From: Aphanomyces cochlioides
Lineage: Eukaryota > Oomycota > Saprolegniomycetes > Saprolegniales > Verrucalvaceae
Reading direction: 5' to 3'
NCBI GenBank assembly: GCA_019828595.1
Contig: JAHQRK010000017.1
Span: 1,364,001-1,428,000 of the forward strand
Length of the DNA stretch: 64,000 bases
Shown here in pieces: positions 53,108-64,000 of this stretch (the stretch's first letter is position 1; each line of letters opens with the position of its first letter). The notes under the pieces are model-generated. The model worked only from the letters and a program-made list of their open reading frames with translations. It was not told the DNA's origin and did no database searches. The position numbers were made by a program, and so were the translations under genes.

Positions 53108-56100
53108 TATCCCGCCGTCATTGTGCTGCTGCCACCGAACGTCCAGTCGAGAAGTTGCTTGTAGTTCACTTGTGCATGCGCTGTTGGGAAAAATGCAGCG
53201 GCGAGGAGATATCGCTCGTCGTCTGTCATGGCGACTTGGCTAATTGACGTCAATGCATCCATGAAAGCATCTTCTCCTAGAAAACCGCATTTGTCTCGGT
53301 CGTGATCGCGCATTGCTTTGCGTAGCTGGTACTTTTGGCTATCAAACTTTGTCGCCAAGAGTGTGCGCGCAGTTGGATCAACTGTCTCGACGTCAGTTAT
53401 GACCATGGGCACAAGTGGATTCCGTCGCGTTTCTTGCTCCAATTTAGCACGAGCTCGGGCAATGACTTCCTGGGCTCGTTGAGACGTCGTGGCGGCCGTT
53501 TGGGCATATGCTTTTGTCATGCTTTGGCTCGTTGTCTTGTAGAGCGCTGCGCGTTGTTCCTTGGTAAGAGTCACGCTCGTCTTTGCTTCGATTGGAGTAG
53601 TTTCTTGGGGATTATTCTTTCGCGACGACGTAGGGTGCAATGTCAGTTGGCTCATGCGTTGATTCATAGTTTGAAAGCGTGTCGACAGTGGATTTGGGGC
53701 ATACACATCAAACTGTTCCGCCTTTAAAGATGGGGCGGCTTCACTGCGATTACTTGCATCTGGCGCTGACGATGGCGTCGGTGGTTGTCTGGGGGATGAC
53801 GGCGTCGAGGAATGAGTTGATATCGTCGTCGGATGATCGTTGGAAAAAGGTTGAGAATGCGCAAGCGACGAGGACGCAATGTTTTCTTTGTCGAGAACTC
53901 CAAATCGAGCAGTGTCAAGGTTTGAACGGTAGGTTGGGATGTACAAAGGCCCTTGCTCTGGTACAGGGGGTGGTCGTGGACGCTCCTGACGGACTGGTTC
54001 TTGATCGATTTGTCCATTTGGCTCTTCAACTTGATTCGCGGAATCGATCGGATAGATCGCATCAAAGAAACGATGGTAATCCACGTCGCCGTTCTCGAGC
54101 ATGAAATGATCGACGACTTGCTCTGGAAGATCAATTTTGTAGAAGGCAAAGAGCTTTTCCACGAGTTGTCGCGAAGCTTTTCCCGTCATATTGGCATCGG
54201 CACGCATCATGGCTTGGCGTAAATTGACTGGGATCTACTTGCCAGAGTAAATCTCTCACTGCACGAACGAGGCTTTTGTACCTGGCGCAAAGCGTCGAGC
54301 GAATTTGTCGCTTGAGGTTTTTGCACGGCTTGAGCTCTCGAGACGGCATCGCAAAACTCATCGTACCATACTACACCGTCTGCGGAAGAGGCAAATTTCC
54401 GCAGGAGTGTGAGCATTTCTTGCTGCTGGAGACGTAGATGAAGTCGATTGCGCACGACGTCTTCAAATTTGTCCTTTGGAAGTGTTCTTGGATTGTCTCC
54501 CACCGCCGTTTGCGATCGGAAAACATGCCGTAGCGCTGATGTTTGCTCCTTTAGCTGAGCTACGATACGCCCCAGGACGACATCAATGTTGGAGCGTGGA
54601 AACTCGTCGGCATGGTCTTCACAATAAGTAAGTGTTTGATCGTCTGCTTGGACGAGCAAGAAGGGTTGTGTTGGCGACAAAGCGAGTTGAATTGTCGCGC
54701 CGACAAAGAAATCTGTCGCGCGGGCGAAGCGATTGAGCGGTTGGTGGAGTTTGTAGTTTTGCCGGTCAAGAAATTTTCCTCCGGGAAGACCCGAGTTCGC
54801 GACAGGGGGCTCGTAAATGGACATGGTGGCATCCAGGAGGAAGAACGAGAGCACAAAACTCCGCTTAGCTTGGATGTCATCTGGTGGATTGGCAAAGATT
54901 GCTCGGAATCGAAGGCACTGATCCGCACCGAGAGGTTTTTGAATCGACGCTTTTCGTTCCGATTTTTCAAGGAGGGGTTTTAGCAATGAGTCAGTCGGTT
55001 CCGGGAGAGGCGGCGGTGCCTTTAGAGTAGTTTGGTTCGTAGGGCGATGGGTTTCTTGCGTGATTCCATTATGCTCGAGGTAAAAATTCCGTGTGAATTC
55101 GTCACAGTCGAGCAATTGAAACTCACGTCCAAAGATTGTAATCGAGTCCCCACAGCGTAAATCCAGCGGCGAAATGTAGCGAGAAGTCGTCGACGACGAC
55201 GAAACATGCTCAAGAGGGAGTCGCCTACAATGCCATCACACGGTGCAACGAGATAGTCCACCGCACCTCCTCGAGAGAAGCGCTTTCGATGAGCCTTGTG
55301 ACCGCTTGGACGCCTCGCGGACTTCGATAGTGTCGTCGGCGAGATAGTAATGGATCACAAAAGGTCGGCTTTCTGGATAGAGCGGATGAGGATCGTCCCA
55401 GATGCAGTAAAAGCGCAGGACGATGTTGCTAAATTGCATGAACTGTTGGACTTTAGATGCCTTCGACTTGGCCTGCTCTCTGTACGTTGTCTTTTTAATA
55501 CGCTCGATTTCATTCCAGTGTGATGGCTGAGGCGTGTCTGGATATGATTGTGCTGCAGGCTGTGGTTGATTGAGCTGATCGTAGTATTCGCGAGTGGTGG
55601 CATCGCAATCGACGAGGTGACATATCCTGCCTTTGATGGAAATGGTGCCACCAATCTCAAGGTCCTGCGGCGTGTACGGCACCTTGTCATCTCGTTTGAG
55701 AACAGTGCGCCGGAGGAAAAGACCTTGATCGAGGCCACTGTTGACTTCTCGTGGCTCACACACTTCAATTGACGAGTCGGAGAGGAAATAATGCAACGTC
55801 ACTCGTCGAACCGTCTTGGGTGCATCCGTTCCAGGGACAATAAAATACCCAAAGAATCGAAGCACTTGGCGGTCGTTGGTAATCCACTTGGGTAGTGCGT
55901 TAGGCGCTGTAAATTTCGAGCTGGGGATGCCACTTGGAGTTGGTGGAGCAACGCTCGAAGCTGCTGCAGGTTGTGGTGGTTGGAGTCGCAAAGCATCACT
56001 TGGCTTGGTACCGCGAGCTGCTGGGACAATATCTTCAGTCCCAGCCATAATCTGAGCCATGGCATGGCGCTTGCGGTGGTGTGCTTTATGAATCTGTGCA

Positions 56101-56144
56101 TGGTGGGAGCTCCCAAAGCCGCCAGGGATTCCACCTACGAGCAT
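53104..56144 (-). CDS. EFHC1/Rib72-like ciliary protein, three DM10 domains plus EF-hand region
   Basis: Exons 56144-55267, 55224-54282 and 54234-53104 (introns 42 and 47 bases) give 983 residues. Three DM10 (DUF1126) repeats are visible at about 88-190, 238-340 and 385-490; each has a FxxYYL/FFL-type strand before an acidic IEVxE/ISIYE motif (HYFLSDSSIEVCEP, HYYLADDTIEVRE, FFLLDATMSIYEP) and the first two close with xLLDCDxxTRxxY. The C-terminal half holds EF-hand-like helices (DHDRDKCGFLGEDAFMD) and a Pro/Ser-rich linker. Proteins of this type (EFHC1/2, Chlamydomonas Rib72) sit inside axonemal doublet microtubules, so a role in zoospore flagella is likely. The third exon's acceptor is TAG at 54235-54237. 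Longer than human EFHC1. Stop TAG (53106-53104) overlaps that of the neighbour. Confidence 0.9.
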
Positions 56145-56305
56145 GGTATCTTCAGTCTTGACCGGATACGTGACCGGACGTCGTCGAACAAAGGTTCACT
56201 TTCCGAACAGACGACCTATTTCTGGCCATGCCCGCGTTCGTTTCGTCATGCCAAGAATAGACAAGCCATCACAGTCAGTAGGCAGTCAACTTAAAGAGTC
56301 GCTAG
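56145..56305. promoter_or_regulatory. Short divergent promoter region
   Basis: Only 161 bases separate the ATG codons of the EFHC-like gene (-) and the Ca2+-ATPase gene (+), so both promoters and 5' UTRs must share this segment. No TATA box or named motif was recognised. Confidence 0.5.
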
Positions 56306-59300
56306 ATGACGAGAGTGACGCCGGTGAACCCGAAGAAGTCCGACTTGGAAGATACGGCGTTCATTCTGCCCAACACGCCAGGCCCCGGCCGGATCGAGAT
56401 TGAGCCCAAGAGCCTGTTCGGCATCACGAGGGAAGGCCTTGCGGAGATCAATGTCGATCAAATGACGGAATCCAACTTGAAGAAACTCCAAGACTTGGGT
56501 GGCATTGAAGGCCTGGCCAAGAAACTCAACGTGGATCTTCGTGTCGGGTTGTCTAAGTCCGAGGTCGAGTCCAATTTCTCGCAGCGCCGGCAACGCTTTG
56601 GCATGAACACTTTCGTGGAGGCCCCAGCAAACAGCTTTTTGTCCCTCTTCGTCGACTGCTTCAAGGATACGACGCTTATCATTCTCAACTTGGCTGCCGT
56701 TGCTTCGATCGTGACTGGCCTCATAGAAAACCCCTCTCATGGCTGGGTCGAAGGTTTCACGATTCTCCTCGCTGTCGTCTTGGTCGCGCTTGTGAGTACG
56801 ATGAGCAACTACACCAAGGAGTTGCAATTCCGAGCGCTCAATGCCAAGAACGATGAGTTTAACGTCAAGGTGTTTCGTGCTGGGGCGTACGACCAAGTGC
56901 CAGTGACTGAAATCAACGTCGGCGACATTGTTGTCTTGGAAAGCGGCGACAAAATTCCTGCCGACGCGGTTTACTTGTCAGGGCAAGACGTCAAGTGCAA
57001 CGAGTCGAGTTTGACAGGCGAGCCAGACGAAGTGTCGAAGAACACAACGAAGGATCCATTCTTGCTCTCGGGTTGTCTAGTGGCGTCTGGCCGCTGTGAG
57101 GTCATCATTACTGCGATCGGTGTCGACTCACGATGGGGACGAATCAAATCCAAACTTGTCCGAGAGCACCGTGCGACGCCACTCATGGAAAAACTTGACG
57201 AGATGGTAAAACTCATTGGGTATGGTGGCATGGCCTGCTCTGTCGCGACCATGGTTGCAAGAGTAGCGATATATGCTACAACTTCACCTGAAAATAGGCA
57301 TGGTATGTGCAATCTTATTGTTTTGCAAGGCATGATTGAGTCTTGGAATAGGGTCATGGGTCAATCAATTGCTCGATACGTTCATCATTGGTGTCACAAT
57401 TGTCGTCGTTGCCATTCCAGAGGGGTTGCCACTTGCCGTCACGATTTCGCTTTCGTATTCGACCAAGAAAATGCTCAACGACAACAACCTCATTCGCGTT
57501 CTTGCAGCCTGCGAGACGATGGGAAATTGCACGAGTATTTGCTCTGACAAGACTGGCACATTGACAGAGAATCGCATGACAGTCGTGGAGCTTTGGACGC
57601 AAGGAAAGCACTACGACGAAGTCGCGATAAAGAACCCGCTGACAATGGATCGACGCTTCTTTGACATTCTTGCCGCTGCTGTGTGCGTAAACTCGACAGC
57701 TCAATTGATTGAAAAGACACCCAGTGCGTCGCTTATCGCGCATGCCACTGGAGATCGAAAGAATTCTGGAGCACCCTCAGACGCTCCAATCGTACAAGGC
57801 AGCAAGACCGAGGGCGCGCTTCTCCTCTGGCTTCAAATCCAAGGAACTAAATATAAAGAGGTACGGGACGCTCATTACCGTCCATCCAAAGGGGACCGCA
57901 TGTTCTGTTTCTCGTCAGAGCGCAAAACCATGTCTACAATTGTAAAGAGACCAGACGGAAGCTATCGACTCTTCTCGAAAGGTGCGGCAGAAATCGTCGT
58001 GACGCGGTGTACGCATTTGCTAAACCAGAATGGGTCTGTTGTCCCTATCAACAAGATCACTCTCCACGACATTGACGAAACAATCGTGGGGATGGCCAAG
58101 ATGTGCTTACGGACGATTTGCGTCGCGTACCGGGACTTTGAACCTCACGAACTTCCAAAAGACTTGTCCAAATTAACTGAACCACCCGAGTCTGGGATGG
58201 TGTGCTGCGGGATCTTTGGTATCATGGATCCATTACGACAGGATGTCGCTGAGAGCGTGGAAGCATGCCTTCGCGCAGGCATTACGGTCCGCATGGTGAC
58301 TGGCGATAACATTCATACGGCCAAAGCAATTGCTAAAAAATGCGGCATCCTCACAGACGATGGTCTTGCGCTCGAAGGACCTGTTTTTCGGAAAATGGAA
58401 AAGGAGACATTAATTCCTCTTTTGCCCAAGCTACAGGTATCACCAACACCTGATTGCTGTGGCTGAGTGAATGAATTTGTAGGTCCTAGCACGGTCGTCA
58501 CCTGATGATAAATTCATGCTTGTGAATCTTCTTCGAGAGCGACAAGAAGTCGTTGGCGTGACGGGAGACGGCACAAATGATGCACCAGCTCTTCGCGCAG
58601 CAGATGTTGGACTCGCCATGGGGATTGCCGGAACCGATTTAGCCAAAGAAGCCGCAGGTATTAAAGTCGCCGCCTGATGCAATTTAAATAATTTCTTGGT
58701 AGATATCATCATCATGGACGACCGATTTGCGTCCATCAAAAAGTCTGTTTTGTGGGGGCGTTGCGTCTATGACAATATCCGTAAATTCGTGCAATTTCAG
58801 CTGACTGTCAATGTCGTCGCGCTGACGCTCACCTTCTTGGGAGCTTTGGCAGGATTTGATCCGCCTTTGAATGCAGTCATGATGCTTTGGGTGAATTTGA
58901 TTATGGACACAATGGGCGCTCTCGCCCTTGGTACTGAAGTGCCCAAACCTGAGCTGCTCATGCGGCGACCCTACAAGAAGGAAGCGTCCTTGGTGAGTCG
59001 CATCATGCTCAAACATATTCTCGTTCAGGCGGCATTTCAGGTTTGACGACGTGAAATATAGCTCTTACCTCTGTCTTAGTTGGTGGTATTGTTGGTTTTA
59101 CTTTTCATGGGGCCTTCTCTCTTGAACGTGAATAAAGGAAACCATTGCATCAGCTCCACATATTCATGGAAGAGCGATTTATCGTCGCCAGCAAAGAGTC
59201 CATGCACAACTATGTTGGATCAGTCGACATGCCCATCGTTGAACTGTTCAACATACGTACCAATTGTTACGATCCTGAACACCTCTGTGACTTCGCCACC

Positions 59301-59727
59301 GAATGTACCCTTCAATTGTGTCGACTCGACCTGCGATGAGTACGACTACAGGCACTTCACGTTCATTTTCAACGTGTTTGTATTTGGACAACTCTTCAAC
59401 GAGATCAATTCTCGCAGTGTCACCAACGACTGGCGTGTCTTCAAAGAGTTTTGGTCCAACAGTATGTTCATCTTTATTATCGCCACAACAGTTGTGCTTC
59501 AATTCCTCTTGGTCCAATTCGGTGGCAATTTCACGAAAACCTCTCCCTTGGATGCTAAGTTGTGGGCCTTTTCAGTCTTAATCGCTGTACTTGCATTGCC
59601 GCTGGGTGAGTTTGTCACTTTGTTGTAGTCATGACATGTTTTCATTCCAGGTGTGCTAATGCGGTTCATACCCGTCCAAGAAAATCCGAACTCCTTCGCC
59701 AACCCAAATAGCCTCTCAGTCCGATGA
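56306..59727 (+). CDS. P2B-type Ca2+-transporting ATPase (PMCA-like), six exons
   Basis: Exons 56306-57302, 57352-58436, 58483-58657, 58703-59040, 59080-59605 and 59651-59727 (introns 39-49 bases) splice in phase to 1065 residues. It pumps Ca2+ out of the cytosol across plasma or vacuolar membrane. Order: cytosolic N-terminus, TM1-2, actuator domain with [11 protein letters not shown]3-4 with PEGLPLAV, phosphorylation motif with Asp398 in CSDKTGTLT, nucleotide-binding domain (KGAAEIVV), hinge [17 protein letters not shown] followed by [15 protein letters not shown], then TM5-10. The ATGIAGTD-type and FTSI-like ([13 protein letters not shown]) segments are typical of PMCA-type pumps. The C-terminus ends about 20 residues after the last membrane segment, so the long calmodulin-binding tail of animal PMCA is absent; regulation may be N-terminal or missing. 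Confidence 0.94.
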
Positions 59728-59907
59728 CAGAAATCTCGACAAACCCATGAGCTTCTAATAATCATTTTGTTCAATTAATATTCCTAAATACATTTAAGCG
59801 AGGTTTGCGAAGCTTCTCATCGTGCATAAAATAGCAAGTACCCTGACTTGGCCCCGTTCCCTTGAAGCACGACTGAAGAGTCGACCTACACAATACTTTA
59901 ATCTGGT

Positions 59908-62428
59908 TCAAAGGCTCGAAAATACCTCAGAAACAAAAGTGTCATTGTATCGTATCCACGTGCCCTCGTCGACATCTGCAACATAGTGGCCTTCGTCAAC
60001 GTTCTGGCCTAAATGTCGTACGATGCTCTAATGGAGGAAAAGTCGTAAAGATGGCAGTCATCTAATCCACGTACCTTCAAGCTATACGTGCAGTTCTCAG
60101 TGTCTTGGGACAACCACTCGACAGGATTGAGGGTCAACGGTGTGGCGACTCTGTCGAGGCGTTTAGTTAATACAGATTGTTGGACTTCAAAGCGCTTTAA
60201 GTGTAGGACCAGGACCTTCGGCAATGATTGGATCTGAGCCGTCATAATTGCTTGCTTCCCCTCAGAGCACTTTTCACAAGTGACATCAACTTGATGGGGC
60301 TTGAAATGCTAAGGCAAACAAATTAGTCAATACTTGTAAAGAAAAATGTACCTCAGCAAGTAACTGAGTTAAATCGAGAGGCTTTGGTGACGGAGGGGCT
60401 TGTGGAGCCCATTCCCAAAACTTACAAGGGTTATTTTGGTTGTTGCACTTCAGAAATTTGCGGCCCTTATTTTCGCCTTCCTTTTTCACTGTCAATTCAA
60501 TAGGTGGTTTTCGACAAAGGCACAGTTGACGGGGTGTGAACGGCAGTGATGGAAGGTCCAAGGATAGCTCTCGGAATGTTTCAGGGAAGCTTCGACTGTA
60601 CGAGCAGGAGACACATGTCAAGGTTTGGTTGATGGTAGTTTGGAAGTGTGCGGCTATAGGCAACGACTCTGTTGGAATCGACGGTGGCTTGGGTTTATTT
60701 GAGGCGAAGTAGGATAACAAGGTCAGTTTGCTTGACTTGGTTGCAGCATCGGCTTCGAGTTGTTGTGCAGCGAACGAGCGCAAATCCTCCTCCAATTCAT
60801 GCAGCAGAGTGGAAAAGAACTCGTGTGCATCTTGTTGCTCGTTGCTACAAGGCACAGTAAAATAATTTTCGATGCTTCTACTCACTTTGCAAAGATTTCT
60901 ACTCGTTTTGAGAGCGCAGATTTCAACTCGGCTGGATGCAGAGGTGATTTGTTTAACTTGGATTTGACCATTTCCTTGAAGTGACTGAGAACTTCGTAGG
61001 ACTCCTTTTCGAAAGATATCTTGGATGTATCAAGCCTTAACATTTTAGACAGCCACGCTTCGTCCTTCACAACGTCGATGAAATCAGTCAGGGATAGAAT
61101 GGCTTGAAGAACTGAATTCATATAGCAAGTATTGCCAAGATTCACCAATCCTTGAGAATTCGCTTGTACAGGCGGGAGTTCTGGGACACTATTTGATTTG
61201 TTACGATAATACCACGCAAGAAATATTTATACCTGATCGGTGCCAGAGGAGCATCGCGCACGGGAAACTTGGCATGGCTATTTTCCTTGTCGTCCAGAAG
61301 CGTTTGACTATATTTTGCTTCCTCCACCTTAGGCGGTGTAGAAACAATATCTTTTGCGCCGGACAGGCTAATGGGGTTCTTTGTCGGCGGGGATGACGTT
61401 TGGGCTTGGGGTTCCACGGGTTGACTCGTCTTGAAGTATTTACTTATAGTTGCAGTCGCTGGTTTCTTTGGTGGTGCTTCAGCAGCTATTTGCGCATTAA
61501 AATTATCTGAACTTGGTTTAGATGGCATTTTTGCAGGACTCGATGTCTCGGGGGGTTTCACAGGATTTTTCACTTGTACGTCAATGGGAGAAGGAGGAAT
61601 TGCTGGTAAATCTAAGCCATCAGCTGCTTGTTGCTCAAATACATCCACCAAAGTCCGCACACGGCGTGCGGATCGTTTCGGAAACGGAGATGGAGACTCT
61701 GAAGCGGCATCATCTCTTCCTGCACTGAGGCGACGACGTGTCGGCACGGGACTACCGTCTCTGCTGGGGCTCAAAAAGCGCTTTTGAGCATCTGTCTTTC
61801 GAAACGGGGATCGAAATGGCGAGCGGAAGGGTGACTTTAACATGGCGGGCTTGTCCTCCTTCATGGGAGATGCTGGAGAGAATGACGCTCGACGGGTTAC
61901 TGGACGGGATGGCGATTGCAATGGTAGAGACAATCGCTTTCTAGGACGTGGACTGCCTAGAACATCCAGCGGTTTCAATGATTTGTCTTCTTCATCTGTC
62001 ACGACAGCAATGTCATCCTTATCCACCTTGGATGGAGTCTTTTTCACCTTCTTGTCATCGTCAGGCTTAGTGTCCTTGGATTGCATTCTCTTGCGTCGCA
62101 ACATCATGGCTTCGATACTGTTCGATGCAACCACCTTCTTGATGGTTGCCATGAGAGTAGCTTCAAATCCTCCAGCACTGTCCGTCCACGTATTCCAGTG
62201 CATCTTGAATTGCATTTCGTTGTTCTTTGCGTCAGTCACGTGCACTTCGTAGACTCTGTCCTTTTTGTCTGCAAAGACCTTGGCACCTCGCAACCAGATG
62301 AAGCTTGAGCCGCTCTTCAGACGCGCATTCCCTGTCTCTGTGGATATCTCAACCCATGATTCTTGTGGCTTGCCATTCATGAGGACGGGTCTCTCGCATT
62401 TCGTGCGGGCAGTAGCCGCTTGACTCAT
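59908..62428 (-). CDS. USP37-like ubiquitin-specific protease with an internal GRF zinc finger, five exons
   Basis: Exons 62428-61233, 61188-60886, 60844-60352, 60308-60075 and 60027-59908 (introns 41-47 bases) give 781 residues. The N-terminal 100 residues resemble the PH-like domain of USP37; then a basic, Ser/Pro-rich linker with an SPFR triplet repeat (KSPFRSPFRSPFRK) and SKYFK. The catalytic domain has the Cys box GLVNLGNTCYMN (Cys420), QQDAHEFF, the finger pairs CVSC (577/580) and CEKC, and the His box DEGHYVADV (His756). Between the two finger pairs, at about 606-647, lies a GRF-type zinc finger: CLC, GENKGRKFLKC and CKFWEW. GRF fingers bind single-stranded DNA in repair proteins, so this protease may act at damaged DNA or replication forks. 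Start ATG 62428; the frame opens at a TTG, 62467. Confidence 0.92.
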
Positions 62429-62615
62429 GTTCTCGCGCACAAAATTGTCTCTGGCATAAGATCGCAACTTTTACATGCCCAACTTTTATTTAAATGTCAT
62501 GCAATTTGTATGATATATTAATAAAAATGTGCTCGAAGCCTGAACTTTACAAAAGTTGGCGCGAAATCGATTTTCCCTCTCAAATTTACAGTAATTTATA
62601 TAGTGTGAAACTCAT

Positions 62616-62675
62616 ATAGTGTTATTAGCAATTTAAATAGAATTATAATTCTATTTAAATTGCTAATAACACTAT
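62616..62675. repeat. 60-bp perfect palindrome
   Basis: ATAGTGTTATTAGCAATTTA starts the left arm; the arms of 25 bases surround a symmetric 10-base centre AATTATAATT, so all 60 bases are self-complementary without mismatch. It lies 187 bases upstream of the USP start and 37 bases from the MITE. It would form a hairpin or cruciform. Confidence 0.95.
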
Positions 62676-62712
62676 CTATTTAAATAATTAGTGTGTTAAG
62701 GTCAATACAGTA

Positions 62713-63385
62713 CTACTCTGGTCCGAAATGATTGTCACATTGCATATTTTTTGGGGTACAATTCTTGTTATCTTGGTTTTAGTATGAAACAGTTTGAAGA
62801 ATTTACCAAATTTTAGCATATTTAAATTAAAGTATTATTCATAAAAGATAAAATTGGCATACAAAATAGTAAATATACATATGACCTAACGATATTGGAA
62901 CCTCATCACATTTAGCTTTGCTCACGTCTCTAGGCGCCATATTTGGCCCTCCAAATGCATACAAACTTATTCAATATGTTCCAGTGATGCGTGGACGGAC
63001 GCAGGAGCTCACAGGGTCGCCGGAAAAGGGCCTTAGAGCCAGATCATTCGGTTTTGAGTTGTGAGCATCGAATTTGAGCGTCTTGATCGAATGTCTCTCA
63101 AAAATACCGTTAATATATCGGAGACTAAGTGATCTATTTGTGTGTGTGGTGGGACCGCGTTTCATTGCGATTTGATTCCCTGGCGGAAGATTTTCTGTAA
63201 CTTGAATCAGAGGACAAAGTTTGAGGCATTGTTTCTCCTGCATGGCAATGAATTTCGCCTGAATAAATATATCCAATCAAAGAGGAGATAAAGTACTTTC
63301 ATTTGCACCAATCAAATGTAGAATTCCTCAAAGAGGACCAACGAAATTCCACTGTGTGTGTGACAATCATTTCGGACCAGAGTAG
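62713..63385. mobile_element. MITE-like element with 27-bp perfect terminal inverted repeats and TA duplication
   Basis: Left end CTACTCTGGTCCGAAATGAT, continuing TGTCACA, is the exact reverse complement of the right end over about 25-27 bases; TA flanks both ends (62711-62712 and 63386-63387). 673 bp, no transposase recognised; a 101-codon minus-strand frame at 62971-63276 has no family resemblance. Tc1/mariner-type non-autonomous element. Confidence 0.85.
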
Positions 63386-63422
63386 TACACCAGAATATTC
63401 AATTCTCTGTCGGTCGAAAACT

Positions 63423-63923
63423 TTAGACGTCAATTGACCGTCGATTGACGATGGGAACGACAAGGGGACCTCGGCGATTGATTGTGCTAGGGCAGGAGCC
63501 ATGTGTGTTGTCTGTGTTCATTGAATTCTCATCGGAATCAACGGTGGAATGCGGATTGGCAGCATCTGCTTGGATTGACCCAAACGTCGATTTCGATAAA
63601 ACGGTGTCGAACAACGCCCTTTCTGCCACTTGGAGTTTGTATGCTATTCGATCGTAGACAGTTTCAAGCTCAGTGGAAATCGAAGCTTTGGAAGCAACTT
63701 TCCATGAAGTTGAGCGTCGAAGGTTTGCCACTTGGCTTTTGCCTCTGATGAAAACTTGCATGGGCAACAATAGAAACCACCCCTTGCGGGTACTCCACAG
63801 TGAATATGAGGTACGACATGCATTTCTTGTCGGTATCAGACTATGACGACAGGCCCGGCTGAAATCCCCCGAAGCGCTCAAATCACCTCGCCTTACGACA
63901 AACTCAGCACAGTCAACATCCAA
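63423..63923 (-). other. Open frame of unknown status at the right end
   Basis: A 166-codon minus-strand frame ends at 63423. The last 90 codons (with ELETVYDRIAYKLQVAERAL and STVDSDENSMNTDN) have protein-like composition; the first part does not. It may be the last exon of a gene whose upstream exons lie beyond the window, or chance. Nothing else is recognised from 63388 to 64000. Confidence 0.25.
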
Positions 63924-64000
63924 TGCTGAAAACTGCGCTCAGAGACAGCAGCCTGATACACGCCCCATTGTGACTTCGCCAACAATGAAAACGCTTGCTA

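Overview
The window reads as nuclear DNA of a flagellated stramenopile, most likely an oomycete of the Saprolegniales (Aphanomyces-like). The lineage is an inference, from very short GT-AG introns (37-50 bp in every gene I could splice by eye), intronless multi-kilobase ABC transporter genes, convergent genes packed within a few bases, an axonemal DM10/EF-hand protein and the mix of transposon families. No rRNA, tRNA or CRISPR array was recognised.

Layout. 1-38 kb is an accessory region built around five full-length ABCC (MRP-type) exporter genes. Three are tandem on + (3.3-7.2, 9.7-13.5 and 14.4-18.3 kb). A fourth on + (28.8-32.7 kb) converges on a fifth on - (37.8-32.8 kb), which is a pseudogene with three stops, one frameshift and a hAT transposon carrying an 8-bp target duplication. 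Between the third and fourth copies, 19.9-27.7 kb is a transposon nest: a pogo-type remnant inside a hAT-like element; an intact Tc1-type DD34E element inserted at a TA dinucleotide in the coding region of an older DD34E transposase; and a further pogo-like element with its own terminal repeats. A truncated VPS15-like kinase fragment lies at the left edge.

38-44 kb holds three DGAT2-type acyltransferase copies: one killed by a TA-flanked MITE plus two 1-bp deletions, one intact on -, and one intact, single-intron copy on +.

44-62.5 kb is dense, ordinary gene space: a coiled-coil protein, a PhyH-like 2-oxoglutarate dioxygenase, a TALE homeobox locus that splices in frame into one protein with two homeodomains, a ten-exon RluA-type pseudouridine synthase whose stop codon overlaps that of the convergent EFHC/Rib72-like ciliary gene, a P2B-type Ca2+-ATPase divergent from the latter, and a USP37-like deubiquitinase with a GRF zinc finger inside its catalytic domain. 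A 60-bp perfect palindrome and a TA-flanked MITE follow.

How the parts relate. The ABCC and DGAT2 groups look like local duplications in which individual copies die by point mutation and transposon insertion. The 44-62 kb genes share no evident pathway; their arrangement (convergent ends within 0-20 bp, short divergent promoters) suggests compaction. Exon limits were read by eye from splice signals, reading phase and family conservation and should be treated as models.
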